The notes under the pieces are model-generated. The model did not search any database and was not told where the DNA came from. It worked only from the letters and a program-made list of their open reading frames with translations. Below are positions 10,048 through 18,577 of a stretch of 21,286 nucleotides of DNA, piece by piece. The stretch lies in assembly GCA_003445035.1 (NCBI GenBank), contig DLVV01000322.1, positions 1-21,286 on the forward strand, given 5' to 3'. The position numbers and the translations under genes are program-made. Position 1 is the first letter of the stretch; each line of letters begins with the position of its first letter. Source of the DNA: Planctomycetaceae bacterium (GTDB lineage Bacteria; Planctomycetota; Planctomycetia; Planctomycetales; Planctomycetaceae).

Positions 10048-10641
10048 TCAGTTTTGCGACTCGCCCAACAACTGCTTGATGCCGACCAGCACGCGGCGGG
10101 TGCCGACGTCGTCGAGTTCCCTGGACCGGAAGCCGAATCGGCCCACCACTTTCATGCGACGGTACAACACCACTGTCACCTCGGCCTGTCTGTGAATGTT
10201 CTGGCAACTGGGGGAACCGACCACGTCGGTGGCCACCGACAGCGGCAGGCTGACCTTCTGGTTGAAGGCCATCGTCTGAAGCGGAGAAATGGCCCGTCCC
10301 GGATCGGGAGAGATCAGCACCCCGAAACTCCTGAGCCCCTCGGCCCGGTTCCGGTCGACGACCTTGTCGATTTCCTTGAGCAGTTTGCCGAGTGCCGGCC
10401 CGGTGTTCCGGAACAGCACCATCACACACGGCCGCGATCCGTTTCGGCAGACGTAACAGATCGACTTGTTTCTCAGCGGGCCGGTCACTGCTCTCACGTA
10501 GAATGACGGAACGGCCTGGCCGATGCTGCGGCCCGAACGGATCGGCGGCTTGTCGGCACCTCCAGCCACCGTCAGTACCGCCAGCGCAAACGCCACGACC
10601 GCCGACCGGCGAATTCGGGATGCGAAACGGCAGAAGGGCAT
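10048..10641 (-). CDS. Secreted thioredoxin-like protein of unknown function
   Basis: From the ATG at 10641 the product has 197 residues. It starts with a basic segment and a hydrophobic stretch (MPFCRFASRIRRSAVVAFAL, then AVLTVAGG, about 1-28), which looks like a Sec signal peptide. The mature part has GQAVPSFYV (41-49), ICYVCRNGSRPCVMVLFR (61-78) and VGSPSCQNIH (141-150). The order of strands and the Cys-containing segment resemble a thioredoxin/peroxiredoxin fold, but the cysteines (62, 65, 72) do not form a standard CGPC site. Similar 'VCRxGxRP' proteins occur in planctomycetes as I remember them, with no assigned role. An in-frame GTG about 12 codons upstream is an alternative start, and neither start has a strong binding site. 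The gene lies 92 bp after the aminotransferase gene and one base before the MFS gene. Confidence 0.7.
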   Translation of the reverse strand: MPFCRFASRIRRSAVVAFALAVLTVAGGADKPPIRSGRSIGQAVPSFYVRAVTGPLRNKSICYVCRNGSRPCVMVLFRNTGPALGKLLKEIDKVVDRNRAEGLRSFGVLISPDPGRAISPLQTMAFNQKVSLPLSVATDVVGSPSCQNIHRQAEVTVVLYRRMKVVGRFGFRSRELDDVGTRRVLVGIKQLLGESQN

Positions 10642-10733
10642 GCAGGGAGTCCGCAGGAGGATCCGGGGCGTCACAACCCATTGTCGGGGTTTTGCGAGAT
10701 CGAAGCAACGGCCGTCTGAATTGCCGGAAGGTC

Positions 10734-11924
10734 TTAGAGGACCGCGGCGATTGATTCGCAGAGTTTTCCGACGTTGTCGGTGGTGACCCCGGCGACGTTG
10801 ATCCGCCCGTTGCGAACCATGTAGATGCCGAATTCGTCCTTGAGTCGATCCACCTGTTCGGGGGAGAGACCCGAGAAGCTGAACATGCCTCTTTGGCGGG
10901 TGACCGAACTGAAGTCGTGACCCGGGGCGGCCGCCGTCAGGCCGTCGGCCAGCGCCTGACGCATGTCGTTGATTCGGCTGCGCATCCCGGCCAGTTCCGT
11001 CTCCCATCCGGCTCGCAATTCGGCATCGCCGAGGATCGTCGTCACAATGCCGGCTCCGTGGGCCGGTGGGTTCGAGTAGTTGCACCGGATGGTTCGCTTG
11101 AGGCGGCTGAGTACGACCGACGCGGTGTCGCTGTCCCCGGTCACCACGGTGAGTGCTCCGACACGTTCACGATACAGTCCGAAGTTCTTCGAGAAACTGC
11201 TGGCCACCAGCATTCGACACCCGGGACGGGCCAGGGCCCTGAGCCCGGCGGCATCCGACTCGAGACCGTCTCCGAAGCCCTGGTAGGCGAAGTCGACCAG
11301 GGGCAACAGTCCTCGGTCGGCCACGATCTCGGCGATCTGGTTCCACTGCTCAACCGAGGGGTCGACTCCGGTCGGGTTGTGACAGCAGGCGTGAAGGCAG
11401 ACGATGTCGCCTGACGGGATCTGGGCCAGGCCGTCGAGCATGGCCTGGGCGTCGAGACCCCGAGTCGCCTCGTCGTAGTAGCTGTATTCAGAGATCGGCA
11501 GCCCCGCCGAACGGAAGATGTTGGGGTGATTGGGCCAGGTGGGCTGGCTGCACCAGAGCGTGGAATCCGGAAACGCGGCGGCGAGGAACTCGGCTGCCAC
11601 CCGTAACGCTCCGGTTCCACCGGGAGCCTGGACGGTGGTTGCCCGTCCCGAACCGGTGATTTCGTGGTCCGCACCGAACAGCAGGGCGCGGGAGGCTGCG
11701 CTGAACTCCTGCATCCCGTCGATGCCCAGGTAGCCCTTGGACGCTTCGGTCTCGACCAGACGCCGCTCGGCTTCCTTGACGCATTCGAGCACCGGAGTGG
11801 TTCCGCCGGCATCCTTGTAGACGCCGGTGGTGAGGTTGATCTTGGCCTCGGTCGTGTCACGGGCAAAGGCCTCGTTGAGCCCGAGAATGGCATCCGGTGG
11901 GGCGGCTTCGAGTTGCTGGAACAT
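10734..11924 (-). CDS. Aspartate/aromatic amino acid aminotransferase (class I, AspC/TyrB family)
   Basis: This PLP enzyme transfers amino groups between aspartate, tyrosine or phenylalanine and 2-oxoacids in the cytoplasm. From the ATG at 11924 the protein has 396 residues, the normal family length, and begins MFQQLEAAPPDAILGL, as AspC/TyrB proteins do. An AGGA site lies 8 bases upstream. Key parts are YKDAGGTTPVL (36-46), QAPGGTGALR (99-108), HNPTGVDPS (182-190), DFAYQGFG (211-218), SSFSKNFGLYRERVG (242-256) with the PLP lysine at 246, and GRINVAG (373-379), where Arg374 should bind the substrate carboxylate. An in-frame start 11 codons upstream is less likely. The AspC and TyrB types cannot be separated by eye. 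Confidence 0.93.
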   Translation of the reverse strand: MFQQLEAAPPDAILGLNEAFARDTTEAKINLTTGVYKDAGGTTPVLECVKEAERRLVETEASKGYLGIDGMQEFSAASRALLFGADHEITGSGRATTVQAPGGTGALRVAAEFLAAAFPDSTLWCSQPTWPNHPNIFRSAGLPISEYSYYDEATRGLDAQAMLDGLAQIPSGDIVCLHACCHNPTGVDPSVEQWNQIAEIVADRGLLPLVDFAYQGFGDGLESDAAGLRALARPGCRMLVASSFSKNFGLYRERVGALTVVTGDSDTASVVLSRLKRTIRCNYSNPPAHGAGIVTTILGDAELRAGWETELAGMRSRINDMRQALADGLTAAAPGHDFSSVTRQRGMFSFSGLSPEQVDRLKDEFGIYMVRNGRINVAGVTTDNVGKLCESIAAVL

Positions 11925-12075
11925 CACGGTGTCCTGTGGTCGAGTTTTGAGTCTCATTGTTGGGGTCGCAGAGCGATTGTTCTGACACGGTCTCTGATCG
12001 TCAAGTGGCGCCCAATTTCCAGGCCGGGTTGAGTATCTCGTTGCTTGCTCCGGCCGCGTCGTTCAAGATCGGGTG

Positions 12076-13491
12076 ATGTTCGCCAGTGGTCGCAACATTG
12101 TCTTCCTGGCTCTGCTCGTCGGTGTCACCGGCGGGTGCGAGCCGGATACCTTCAAGATCGAGACGAGGGTCCGGAGCGATGGGGCAATCGAGAGAGCCAT
12201 TTGCCAGCCGATGGCGAGTGTTTCCGAGGCTGTCTCCAGGCACGAGGGTTGGCAGAAGACCCGAATTGTCGACAAGCCGACGGGGCAGACGGCGATTCGT
12301 GAGTTGAAGCCGCTGGCCGTGGACGCCAGCAACAAGGACAAGGCACATTTTTCGGCCTGGGGTCGGTTTGCTCGGGCTGCTGACATCCCCGATCACTTCG
12401 TGTTGCCGGCTGCCGGCCTCGACCGGCGGGGAACACTGCATCGCCGTTACCACCGCCGCGACCTGGGCCTGGTTGTCGAGCACACGTGGAGTGAGACCCT
12501 GGCCGATGTTGTCGAACTGGACGATCGACGCCGTGCGCGTGACGAACTGGTCAAGCTCGGTATCGACATGGCCGCCGCAACACTCAAGTACCAGTTCGGA
12601 AAGACCTACGACTTTTCGTCCCTGGAGACGTGGTCCCGCACCAACCTGGCGGCATTCGCCGCCGACCTGCTGGACTACGACTTGCAGGTCGCGATTCAAC
12701 GTCGCGGCCACGATGACAGGCAATTGCAGTCCAGGATCATCATCATCCTGGCCCGGTACGGCCTGAAGATCACCGGTACTGATGGCCGGTTGTTGAAGGA
12801 GTGGCCCAAGGATGCGGCCGAGAAGTTCTTCATCCCGTTCGTCCGCCAGTTGCTGAAGAACCACGTCCGCGACTCGTCGGGCAAACCGATCGGTGACGAA
12901 GCGATTGCGGAGATCGTGGCCTTCGTGAATCAGGAGAGTGCCCCACCGGCGTGGCAGGCAGTGGTCAAGAAACGATTCGGATCCGAAAAGGCCTTCGATG
13001 CCCGGACCAGCCAGTTGGCCACCCGGATCTGGGGGGTCTACCGTCCGCTGTTTGGAATGACTCTCTTCGGTACCAGCCGGCAGTTTGACGCATCGATGAG
13101 CCTGCCCGGCCGGGTGGTGGAGACCAACGGGATGATCACGGGCGCGGGAACCGTGGTGTGGAATTTCGCGGCGAGTGAGGCCTTTCCACTCGGATACGAG
13201 ATGGGCTGCCGGAGCCTGGAGACTCGTGAACAATCTGTGGTGCTGTTGGCCAAGCTGAAACCGGCCGACCGTCTTGGCGTGTTGTTGAAGCTGGTCGACC
13301 TGATCGACGGGGACGCCGATCCGTTGGTGGCGGTGTTGAGGAGTTGTGCGACGAAAAAGAGCTGGACGCCGCTGGAGGTCTTTCGTCGTGGACTGGATCC
13401 CAAGAAACAGGCCAACGAGGTGAAGCGGCTGAACCGGTTGTACCGGTTGTTGGAGCTTCCGCTGTCCGGATCGGGACGTGCCGCGACCTAG
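12076..13491 (+). CDS. Unrecognised exported protein, possible lipoprotein
   Basis: From the ATG at 12076 (a GTG lies one codon earlier) the product has 471 residues. The N-terminus has a hydrophobic signal (about 8-20) followed by GVTGGC, a rough lipobox, so it is probably lipid-anchored or otherwise exported. I recognise no domain. The mature protein is charged and looks mostly helical. It includes ELVKLGIDMAAATLKYQFG and the later MSLPGRVVETNGMITGAGTV, the latter resembling beta-strand segments of surface proteins. An earlier stretch (about 30-130) has alternating strand-like character. It lies in its own transcription unit, divergent from the aminotransferase gene and 48 bp before the aroC ATG. 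Codon use and GC content look like the neighbours, so there is no sign of recent transfer. Confidence 0.8.
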   Translation: MFASGRNIVFLALLVGVTGGCEPDTFKIETRVRSDGAIERAICQPMASVSEAVSRHEGWQKTRIVDKPTGQTAIRELKPLAVDASNKDKAHFSAWGRFARAADIPDHFVLPAAGLDRRGTLHRRYHRRDLGLVVEHTWSETLADVVELDDRRRARDELVKLGIDMAAATLKYQFGKTYDFSSLETWSRTNLAAFAADLLDYDLQVAIQRRGHDDRQLQSRIIIILARYGLKITGTDGRLLKEWPKDAAEKFFIPFVRQLLKNHVRDSSGKPIGDEAIAEIVAFVNQESAPPAWQAVVKKRFGSEKAFDARTSQLATRIWGVYRPLFGMTLFGTSRQFDASMSLPGRVVETNGMITGAGTVVWNFAASEAFPLGYEMGCRSLETREQSVVLLAKLKPADRLGVLLKLVDLIDGDADPLVAVLRSCATKKSWTPLEVFRRGLDPKKQANEVKRLNRLYRLLELPLSGSGRAAT

Positions 13492-13527
13492 GTCGCCGGC
13501 CCCTGCCCGGTTCCCGTGGTCGTTGAC

Positions 13528-13533
13528 TACAAT
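13528..13533 (+). promoter_or_regulatory. Possible -10 element giving a leaderless aroC transcript
   Basis: TACAAT lies so that transcription 7 bases after its last T would begin on the A of the aroC ATG (13540). No ribosome binding site precedes that ATG, and no good -35 hexamer is seen. Confidence 0.35.
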
Positions 13534-13539
13534 CGCTAC

Positions 13540-14661
13540 ATGGCCGGGAATTCGTTCGGACAGGCATTCCGCGTGACGACCGCTGGCGAGAGCCACGGGC
13601 CGGGCAACGTCGTGATCATCGACGGTGTTCCGCCGGGGCTGCCGCTTGAGGTGGAGGATCTGCGCGCCGACCTGGCACGGCGGCGTCCGGGGCAGAGTCA
13701 CATCGTCTCGCAGAGAAAAGAACCCGATGATCCCGAGATCCTCTCGGGCGTCTTCGAAGGGCGCACCACCGGCACCAGCCTGGCGATCCTGATCCGCAAT
13801 GCCGACCAGCGCAGCGGCGATTACAGTGACATCAAGGACAAGTACCGTCCCGGTCACGCCGACTACAGCTTCGATGCCAAGTACGGTTTCCGCGATTACC
13901 GGGGGGGTGGCCGGTCGAGCGCGCGGGAGACTTCGGTGCGGGTGGCCGCCGGGGTGGTGGCCAAGACGTTGTTGGCCGAGTCGTTCGGCGGAGCGGTGTG
14001 TGGCTACGTCGTACAGGTGGGAGACGTCCACGCAGAGATTGCCGATCCGGCGGCGGTCGATCCGGCGACGGTTGAAACCCTGGCCGACGGTGAGCCGAAT
14101 CTGGTGCGTTGTCCGGATCACGAGGCCGCCTCGCGAATGGTGTCATTGATCGAGGCGGTCCGCAAGGAGGGCGATTCGGTGGGGGGAGTGGCCGAAGTGG
14201 TGGCGACCGGGATTCCGGCCGGGTTGGGTGAACCGGTCTTTGACAAGATCAAAGCGGACCTCGGCAAGGCATTGCTGAGCCTGCCGGCCGTGCTGGGTGT
14301 CGAATACGGAATCGGGTTCGGGTGTGCCTCGATGCGGGGCAGCGAGCACAACGACCTGTTCACCACTGACCCGGAAACGGGAGAAATTACCACCGCCAGC
14401 AATCGTCACGGCGGAATGCTCGGCGGCATCACCACCGGTCGGCCGCTCGTGTTGCGGGCGGCGGTCAAGCCGACCAGCAGTCTGCCGAAGGAACAGCCGA
14501 CGGTCACCTCCGACGGCCAGCAGACCACCATCCAGACCCGTGGTCGCCACGATCCGTGCGTGTTGCCCCGGTTCGTGCCGATGGCCGAGGCGATGGTGGC
14601 CATCGTGTTGGCCGATCACTACCTGAGATGGCGCGGTCAGACGGGGGCCATTGGCCGATGA
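13540..14661 (+). CDS. aroC: Chorismate synthase
   Basis: This enzyme converts 5-enolpyruvylshikimate-3-phosphate to chorismate, the last shared step of aromatic amino acid synthesis, and needs reduced FMN. From the ATG at 13540 the product has 373 residues, normal for the family. It shows FRVTTAGESHGPG (10-22) with the catalytic His19, RRPGQSHIVSQRKEPD (48-63), RPGHADYSFDAKYG (103-116, His106), RGGGRSSARET (121-131) and the later GIGFGCASMRGSEHND and NRHGGMLGGITTG segments. A GTG at 13516 would add eight residues not typical of the family, so the ATG is preferred. It overlaps the next gene by 4 bases (ATGA). Confidence 0.97.
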   Translation: MAGNSFGQAFRVTTAGESHGPGNVVIIDGVPPGLPLEVEDLRADLARRRPGQSHIVSQRKEPDDPEILSGVFEGRTTGTSLAILIRNADQRSGDYSDIKDKYRPGHADYSFDAKYGFRDYRGGGRSSARETSVRVAAGVVAKTLLAESFGGAVCGYVVQVGDVHAEIADPAAVDPATVETLADGEPNLVRCPDHEAASRMVSLIEAVRKEGDSVGGVAEVVATGIPAGLGEPVFDKIKADLGKALLSLPAVLGVEYGIGFGCASMRGSEHNDLFTTDPETGEITTASNRHGGMLGGITTGRPLVLRAAVKPTSSLPKEQPTVTSDGQQTTIQTRGRHDPCVLPRFVPMAEAMVAIVLADHYLRWRGQTGAIGR

Positions 14662-15077
14662 GCTGGACACAGGGCCACTTGCAGTTGCCGTCGCTGTCGC
14701 GAGGCTGGCACCTGGTGACCAACGAGGTGGTTTCGGCATTGCCCGAGTTGGCCCAGACCGATTGCGGGGTGTTGCACGTGTTCATCCAGCACACCTCCGC
14801 GTCGCTGTCGATCAACGAGAATGCCGATCCCGACGTGCCGAGAGACCTGGAAGCGTCGATCAATGCGATCGCTCCCGAGGACTTCCCGTACCGCCACACG
14901 CTCGAGGGGCCCGACGACATGCCGGCCCACGTGAAGAACTCGCTGCTGGGATGTTCACTGACAATCCCGGTGGCCGGTGGGCGACTGGCGCTGGGGACCT
15001 GGCAGGGGATCTACCTGGTCGAACACCGGAATCACGCCGGAGGTCGTCGCCTGGTGCTGACGTTGCATGGGGAGTGA
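14658..15077 (+). CDS. yjbQ: YjbQ-family protein (UPF0047, secondary thiamine-phosphate synthase type)
   Basis: The family folds into a small trimeric beta protein. Some members have weak thiamine phosphate synthase activity, but the physiological role is unsettled. The 139-residue length fits. The conserved histidines and acids stand in HTSASLSINENADPDV (45-60), HTLEGPDDMPAHVKNSLLG (80-98) and GTWQGIYLVEHR (113-124). The start is the ATG inside the ATGA overlap with the aroC stop, giving the normal N-terminus SWTQGHLQLPSLSRG. A frame extending 34 codons further upstream lies inside aroC and is not family-like. The overlap implies coupled translation with aroC. There is no other thiamine gene nearby. 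Confidence 0.92.
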   Translation: MSWTQGHLQLPSLSRGWHLVTNEVVSALPELAQTDCGVLHVFIQHTSASLSINENADPDVPRDLEASINAIAPEDFPYRHTLEGPDDMPAHVKNSLLGCSLTIPVAGGRLALGTWQGIYLVEHRNHAGGRRLVLTLHGE

Positions 15078-15141
15078 TCAGCACCGGAATCCGCTATCGT
15101 AGGCCGATCAGGGAACCCCACCTTCGGCGAGCTTTCTCACC

Positions 15142-16413
15142 ATGAGAGTCACTCTCGACTACGGCAAGACCGGACTCGACGTCGAGTTGCCCGACGAGAA
15201 CATTGTCGGGCCGTTGTCCATCCAGCCGCTGGCTCCGTTGTCGGACCCTGTTGCTGCGGTCGCCGAAAAGGTCTCCAGCCCGACCGGCGGGAAGCCACTC
15301 GCTGAACTGGCCCGAGGTCGGAGTTCGGCTTGCATCGCCATCTGTGACATCACCCGTCCGGTTCCCAACCAGGTGATTCTCGAATGCCTGCTGCCGACAC
15401 TGGAGCAGGCGGGTATCCCACGGGACCAGATCCTGATCCTGATCGCCACCGGGATGCATCGGCCCAACGAGGGGGACGAACTGGTCGAGTTGGTGGGGGC
15501 GGAGATTGCGGCCAACTACCGTGTGGAGAACCACCACGGGACGATCCGCGACGAGCACTCCTTCCTGGGCGAGTCGCCTCGTGGCGTGCCGGTCTGGATC
15601 GACAGCCGGTATGTCGAGGCGGACCTGAAGATCACCACCGGTTTGATCGAGCCACATCTGATGGCCGGATTCTCCGGCGGCCGCAAACTGATCTGTCCGG
15701 GATTGGCCGCCCTGGAGACGGTCAAGGTCTGGCACGGGCCGGACTTCATTGAACATCCGAAGGCCGATTGTGGAATCCTGGACGGGAATCCGGTGCACGA
15801 GGAGAACACCGCGATCGGACAGATGGCCGGTTGCGACTTCATCGTCAATGTGACGCTGGATGAACAGCGACAAGTCACCGGTGTGGTGGCCGGCGACATG
15901 ATCGAGGCGTTCCATGAAGGGGTCGAGCTGATCCGCGGGGTGGTGACCGCCGAGGTAGCCGAGGCCTGTGACGTGGTCGTGACCAGTTCGGCCGGTTATC
16001 CGCTGGACACCACGTTCTACCAGGCCGTCAAGGGGCTGACCGGGGCACTGCCGATCGTCAAGGAGGGGGGCCGCATCATCATCGCCGCCAGCCTCTCCGA
16101 GGGAGTCGGCAGCCCGGAGTTCGAGAGCCTGTTTGCGGAGAACCCGAGCCTGGACGTGTTCATGGAACGGATCCTTGGCAAGGACTATTTCGTGATGGAT
16201 CAGTGGCAGCTCGAGGAGTTGGCCAAGGTGCTTCGGAAGGCCAAGGTCACGTTTGTCAGCGATGGCCTGACGTCCGAGCGGCTGGGCGAACTGTTCGTCG
16301 AGGCGGCCGCGTCGGTCGAGGACGCGGTGGCCGGGGCACTGGAGGACTACGGTCCCGACGCGCAGATCGCGGTCATCCCCAAGGGGCCCTACGTGCTTCC
16401 GGTGGTGGCCTGA
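15142..16413 (+). CDS. larA: LarA-family nickel-pincer 2-hydroxyacid racemase/epimerase homologue
   Basis: LarA interconverts D- and L-lactate with a nickel-pincer nucleotide bound covalently to a Lys; homologues act on other 2-hydroxyacids. The 423-residue protein keeps the expected sites: DITRP (69-73), TGMHRPN (103-109, His106), [16 protein letters not shown] (172-187, His172 and Lys182) and VWHGP (196-200, His198). These match the spacing of His108, His174, Lys184 and His200 as I recall them in Lactiplantibacillus LarA. The start is the first ATG; the binding site is weak. The gene stands alone 64 bp after yjbQ. The cofactor genes larB, larC and larE are not in the window, so they must lie elsewhere if the enzyme is active. 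The substrate is unknown and may not be lactate. Confidence 0.88.
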   Translation: MRVTLDYGKTGLDVELPDENIVGPLSIQPLAPLSDPVAAVAEKVSSPTGGKPLAELARGRSSACIAICDITRPVPNQVILECLLPTLEQAGIPRDQILILIATGMHRPNEGDELVELVGAEIAANYRVENHHGTIRDEHSFLGESPRGVPVWIDSRYVEADLKITTGLIEPHLMAGFSGGRKLICPGLAALETVKVWHGPDFIEHPKADCGILDGNPVHEENTAIGQMAGCDFIVNVTLDEQRQVTGVVAGDMIEAFHEGVELIRGVVTAEVAEACDVVVTSSAGYPLDTTFYQAVKGLTGALPIVKEGGRIIIAASLSEGVGSPEFESLFAENPSLDVFMERILGKDYFVMDQWQLEELAKVLRKAKVTFVSDGLTSERLGELFVEAAASVEDAVAGALEDYGPDAQIAVIPKGPYVLPVVA

Positions 16414-16423
16414 GCCCGGGGAG

Positions 16424-18370
16424 CTAGAGCTTCGGTGGCGGGATGGGCTTGGGCGAGGGCTTGCTGGCCGGACGAGGCTTGGGGGGGGGCTGGTACCAGC
16501 TGCGGAACGTCGCTCCGAACCGCCGCCCTTCCTCCCATTCGGCCCGCATCGCCCACGGTGTGCCCTCGTGCGTCTCTTTCACCGAGGCCAACTGTTGCAG
16601 AGCTTCGCGGTGGTAACTCCTCAACTGGTCGGCGGTGACCCCCAGCGCCTTTTCCTGCTGCACGTCGGGCATCAGGAGCTTATTGGAGCCGTGGCGGATT
16701 TCCCAGCGGTTGTGCGGCGGGTTCTTGCGAGGAATCAGCCTGGGCATGTTCTTGCCGAACTGACCCAGCGCGATGCCGTATTCGAACAGTCGGACCCGGT
16801 AGGCCATCATCTGGGCGGCCATCAGATCGTAGTTGGCTCGCCACCGCAGCGACGGTTCGGCATCGCGGAGTGGCCGGACCGTCTCGAGTTTCTCATGGGC
16901 CAGTGCCATCAACTGCAGGACCCGCGAGATCTGCTGCAGGCGTTTGAGCACGCTGCTGGTTGACTGGATCGGGTTGACGGCAAAGTGCTCGATCTCGGGC
17001 ACTTCGAGTCCCTTGTTCTGGGGGCTGAACGGGTTCAGCAATGCGATCGACTCACGGATCGCCACGCGGAACTTGCTCGTGGAGACACTGTCGATGTAGG
17101 CACGTCTCGCCTCGAGATTTGGCAGGTACTCTCGCATTGTCAGTGCCGCGAACTGCTTCTTCTTGAAGTCGTTGAGGTTCTCTTCCTCGTGCGGCAACTG
17201 GAAGAAGATGCCACCGGAGTCACGGGCCAGGCGGACTTGCTCGTAGGGACCAAATCCGCTCATGTGAGAATCGAACCGTCGCCGGAACCCGTCGTAGAGC
17301 AACTGCTCGGCCGAGGGAGCCTCGGGACCACGACGAATCGGCAGACGGTGAACGTAGCCGGTCTGCGGGTGCTTCCATCGGACATAGGCGTAGAAATTTC
17401 CGAAGACCGATTCCCGTCCCAGGATGTAGATTGGACTCCTGTGCGTCTTGAGCACCGCCAGCGCATTTTCCAGTTGGTCGGCGGCCGGCGGCAGAAACGG
17501 GTCGCCATCGTCCCCCGACTCATCGCTGACGACAATCACTGCCACCTTGCGGCCCCTGGCCATCTTGCCGTATTTCTTCATCGCGGCCTGGATCGCAGTG
17601 CACATGTTTTCCTTGCCGGTCCGATCGATCGGGATACGGTCGATCGCCTGCATGATCTGGCGAGGGTCGGACGTCGGCTTGGGCGTGTGGACGTGGAATC
17701 CGGCTCCAAAACTGGTCACTGCCGACAGCAGGATGTCGCTGTCCTTGGAAGACACGCGACGACGCTTGTTGAGTTTTTCGGCGTCTTCCTGGACCAGCTT
17801 CAACTCCTCGTAGACCCTGTGCAATCGACCCTTCAGGTCCTCCTGGTCGTCCTTCATGCTCGCCGATTCGTCGAACATCCAGATCGCGAGAACCTTTTCG
17901 GTCCGCATCAGTCGCAGCAGTTCCTGGGTCAACCGGTCCAGGGCTGCCCCGTATCCGGCGACCAGCGCTCCCACTTCGCCGGTGACCTCGGCCTCACCGA
18001 GATCCTCACCCAACTGGTCCAGCCCGGGAAGGCTGGTGTCGGCCAGCTTGATCTCGACGTCGGGCTCTTTGACAACCTGGTCGAGTTCGACCTTGGTCTG
18101 CTGGGCCAACGGGGCATTGGAACCACCGACCTGCGTTGATTGCACGCTGCCGGCTGTGAAGTTCATTGTCTCGGCGATCTTCTCCGAGTCGTCGAGTTCC
18201 TTCTCGAACTCCTCCCGATCACGTTCCTCGTTCTCCATGATCGTTTCGAGGATCGCCGGTGTCTCTCCGAGCAACAGCGGGCGCGTCAGGATCGCCAGGA
18301 TCCCCATCACCACCAAGTGCACGGTGACGGAGAACAGAAACGACGACGAGCGTCCACGCTTGAAACTCAT
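16424..18370 (-). CDS. Membrane-anchored von Willebrand factor A domain protein
   Basis: The product (648 residues from the ATG at 18370) has one N-terminal membrane helix (about 11-29) after the basic head MSFKRGRSSS. A charged Glu/Asp-rich segment follows (about 38-66), then a VWA domain (about 158-395). The metal-binding (MIDAS) pattern is complete: WMFDESAS (164-171, DxSxS at 167-171), a Thr in NMCTAI (Thr258) and an Asp in VVSDESGDDG (Asp283). The C-terminal part is helical (about 395-625) and ends in a Pro/Lys-rich tail (PPPKPRPASKPSPKPIPPPK). This suggests a calcium- or magnesium-dependent protein-binding role in the periplasm or envelope. A GGGGAT site lies upstream. It converges with larA across only 10 bp. 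The partner is unknown. Confidence 0.88.
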   Translation of the reverse strand: MSFKRGRSSSFLFSVTVHLVVMGILAILTRPLLLGETPAILETIMENEERDREEFEKELDDSEKIAETMNFTAGSVQSTQVGGSNAPLAQQTKVELDQVVKEPDVEIKLADTSLPGLDQLGEDLGEAEVTGEVGALVAGYGAALDRLTQELLRLMRTEKVLAIWMFDESASMKDDQEDLKGRLHRVYEELKLVQEDAEKLNKRRRVSSKDSDILLSAVTSFGAGFHVHTPKPTSDPRQIMQAIDRIPIDRTGKENMCTAIQAAMKKYGKMARGRKVAVIVVSDESGDDGDPFLPPAADQLENALAVLKTHRSPIYILGRESVFGNFYAYVRWKHPQTGYVHRLPIRRGPEAPSAEQLLYDGFRRRFDSHMSGFGPYEQVRLARDSGGIFFQLPHEEENLNDFKKKQFAALTMREYLPNLEARRAYIDSVSTSKFRVAIRESIALLNPFSPQNKGLEVPEIEHFAVNPIQSTSSVLKRLQQISRVLQLMALAHEKLETVRPLRDAEPSLRWRANYDLMAAQMMAYRVRLFEYGIALGQFGKNMPRLIPRKNPPHNRWEIRHGSNKLLMPDVQQEKALGVTADQLRSYHREALQQLASVKETHEGTPWAMRAEWEEGRRFGATFRSWYQPPPKPRPASKPSPKPIPPPKL

Positions 18371-18577
18371 CTCACTGATCCCCTGTCTGACAGGCTCAGT
18401 CGAATCCCGTCCGGCCCGCCCAACTCCACGATGACACAAAAACCGGACTCGTGCAACGTGTTCTCCCTCCGACGTACGCTCGGGCCTGATCGTCACAGGT
18501 TTGCATGTGGTCCGGCCAGCCGGTAGCGTCTGTCGATCGATCAACGACCAGCCCGATTCGATTCCTCGAGGACGAAC
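18371..18577. other. Divergent intergenic region
   Basis: This 207 bp stretch separates the divergent VWA and aldolase genes and should carry both promoters. I see no RNA gene, repeat or convincing -35/-10 pair. Short open frames cross it, but none resembles a protein. Confidence 0.45.

Noticed and set aside
12001..14121. Open frame of 706 codons on the minus strand opposite the exported protein and aroC
   Set aside because: It is the antisense shadow of two real genes in GC-rich DNA. Its translation has no recognisable domain and spans the aroC start region, so codon bias explains it.
16414..16423. Terminator between larA and the VWA gene
   Set aside because: The gap is only 10 bp, and no stem with a T-run is visible there.
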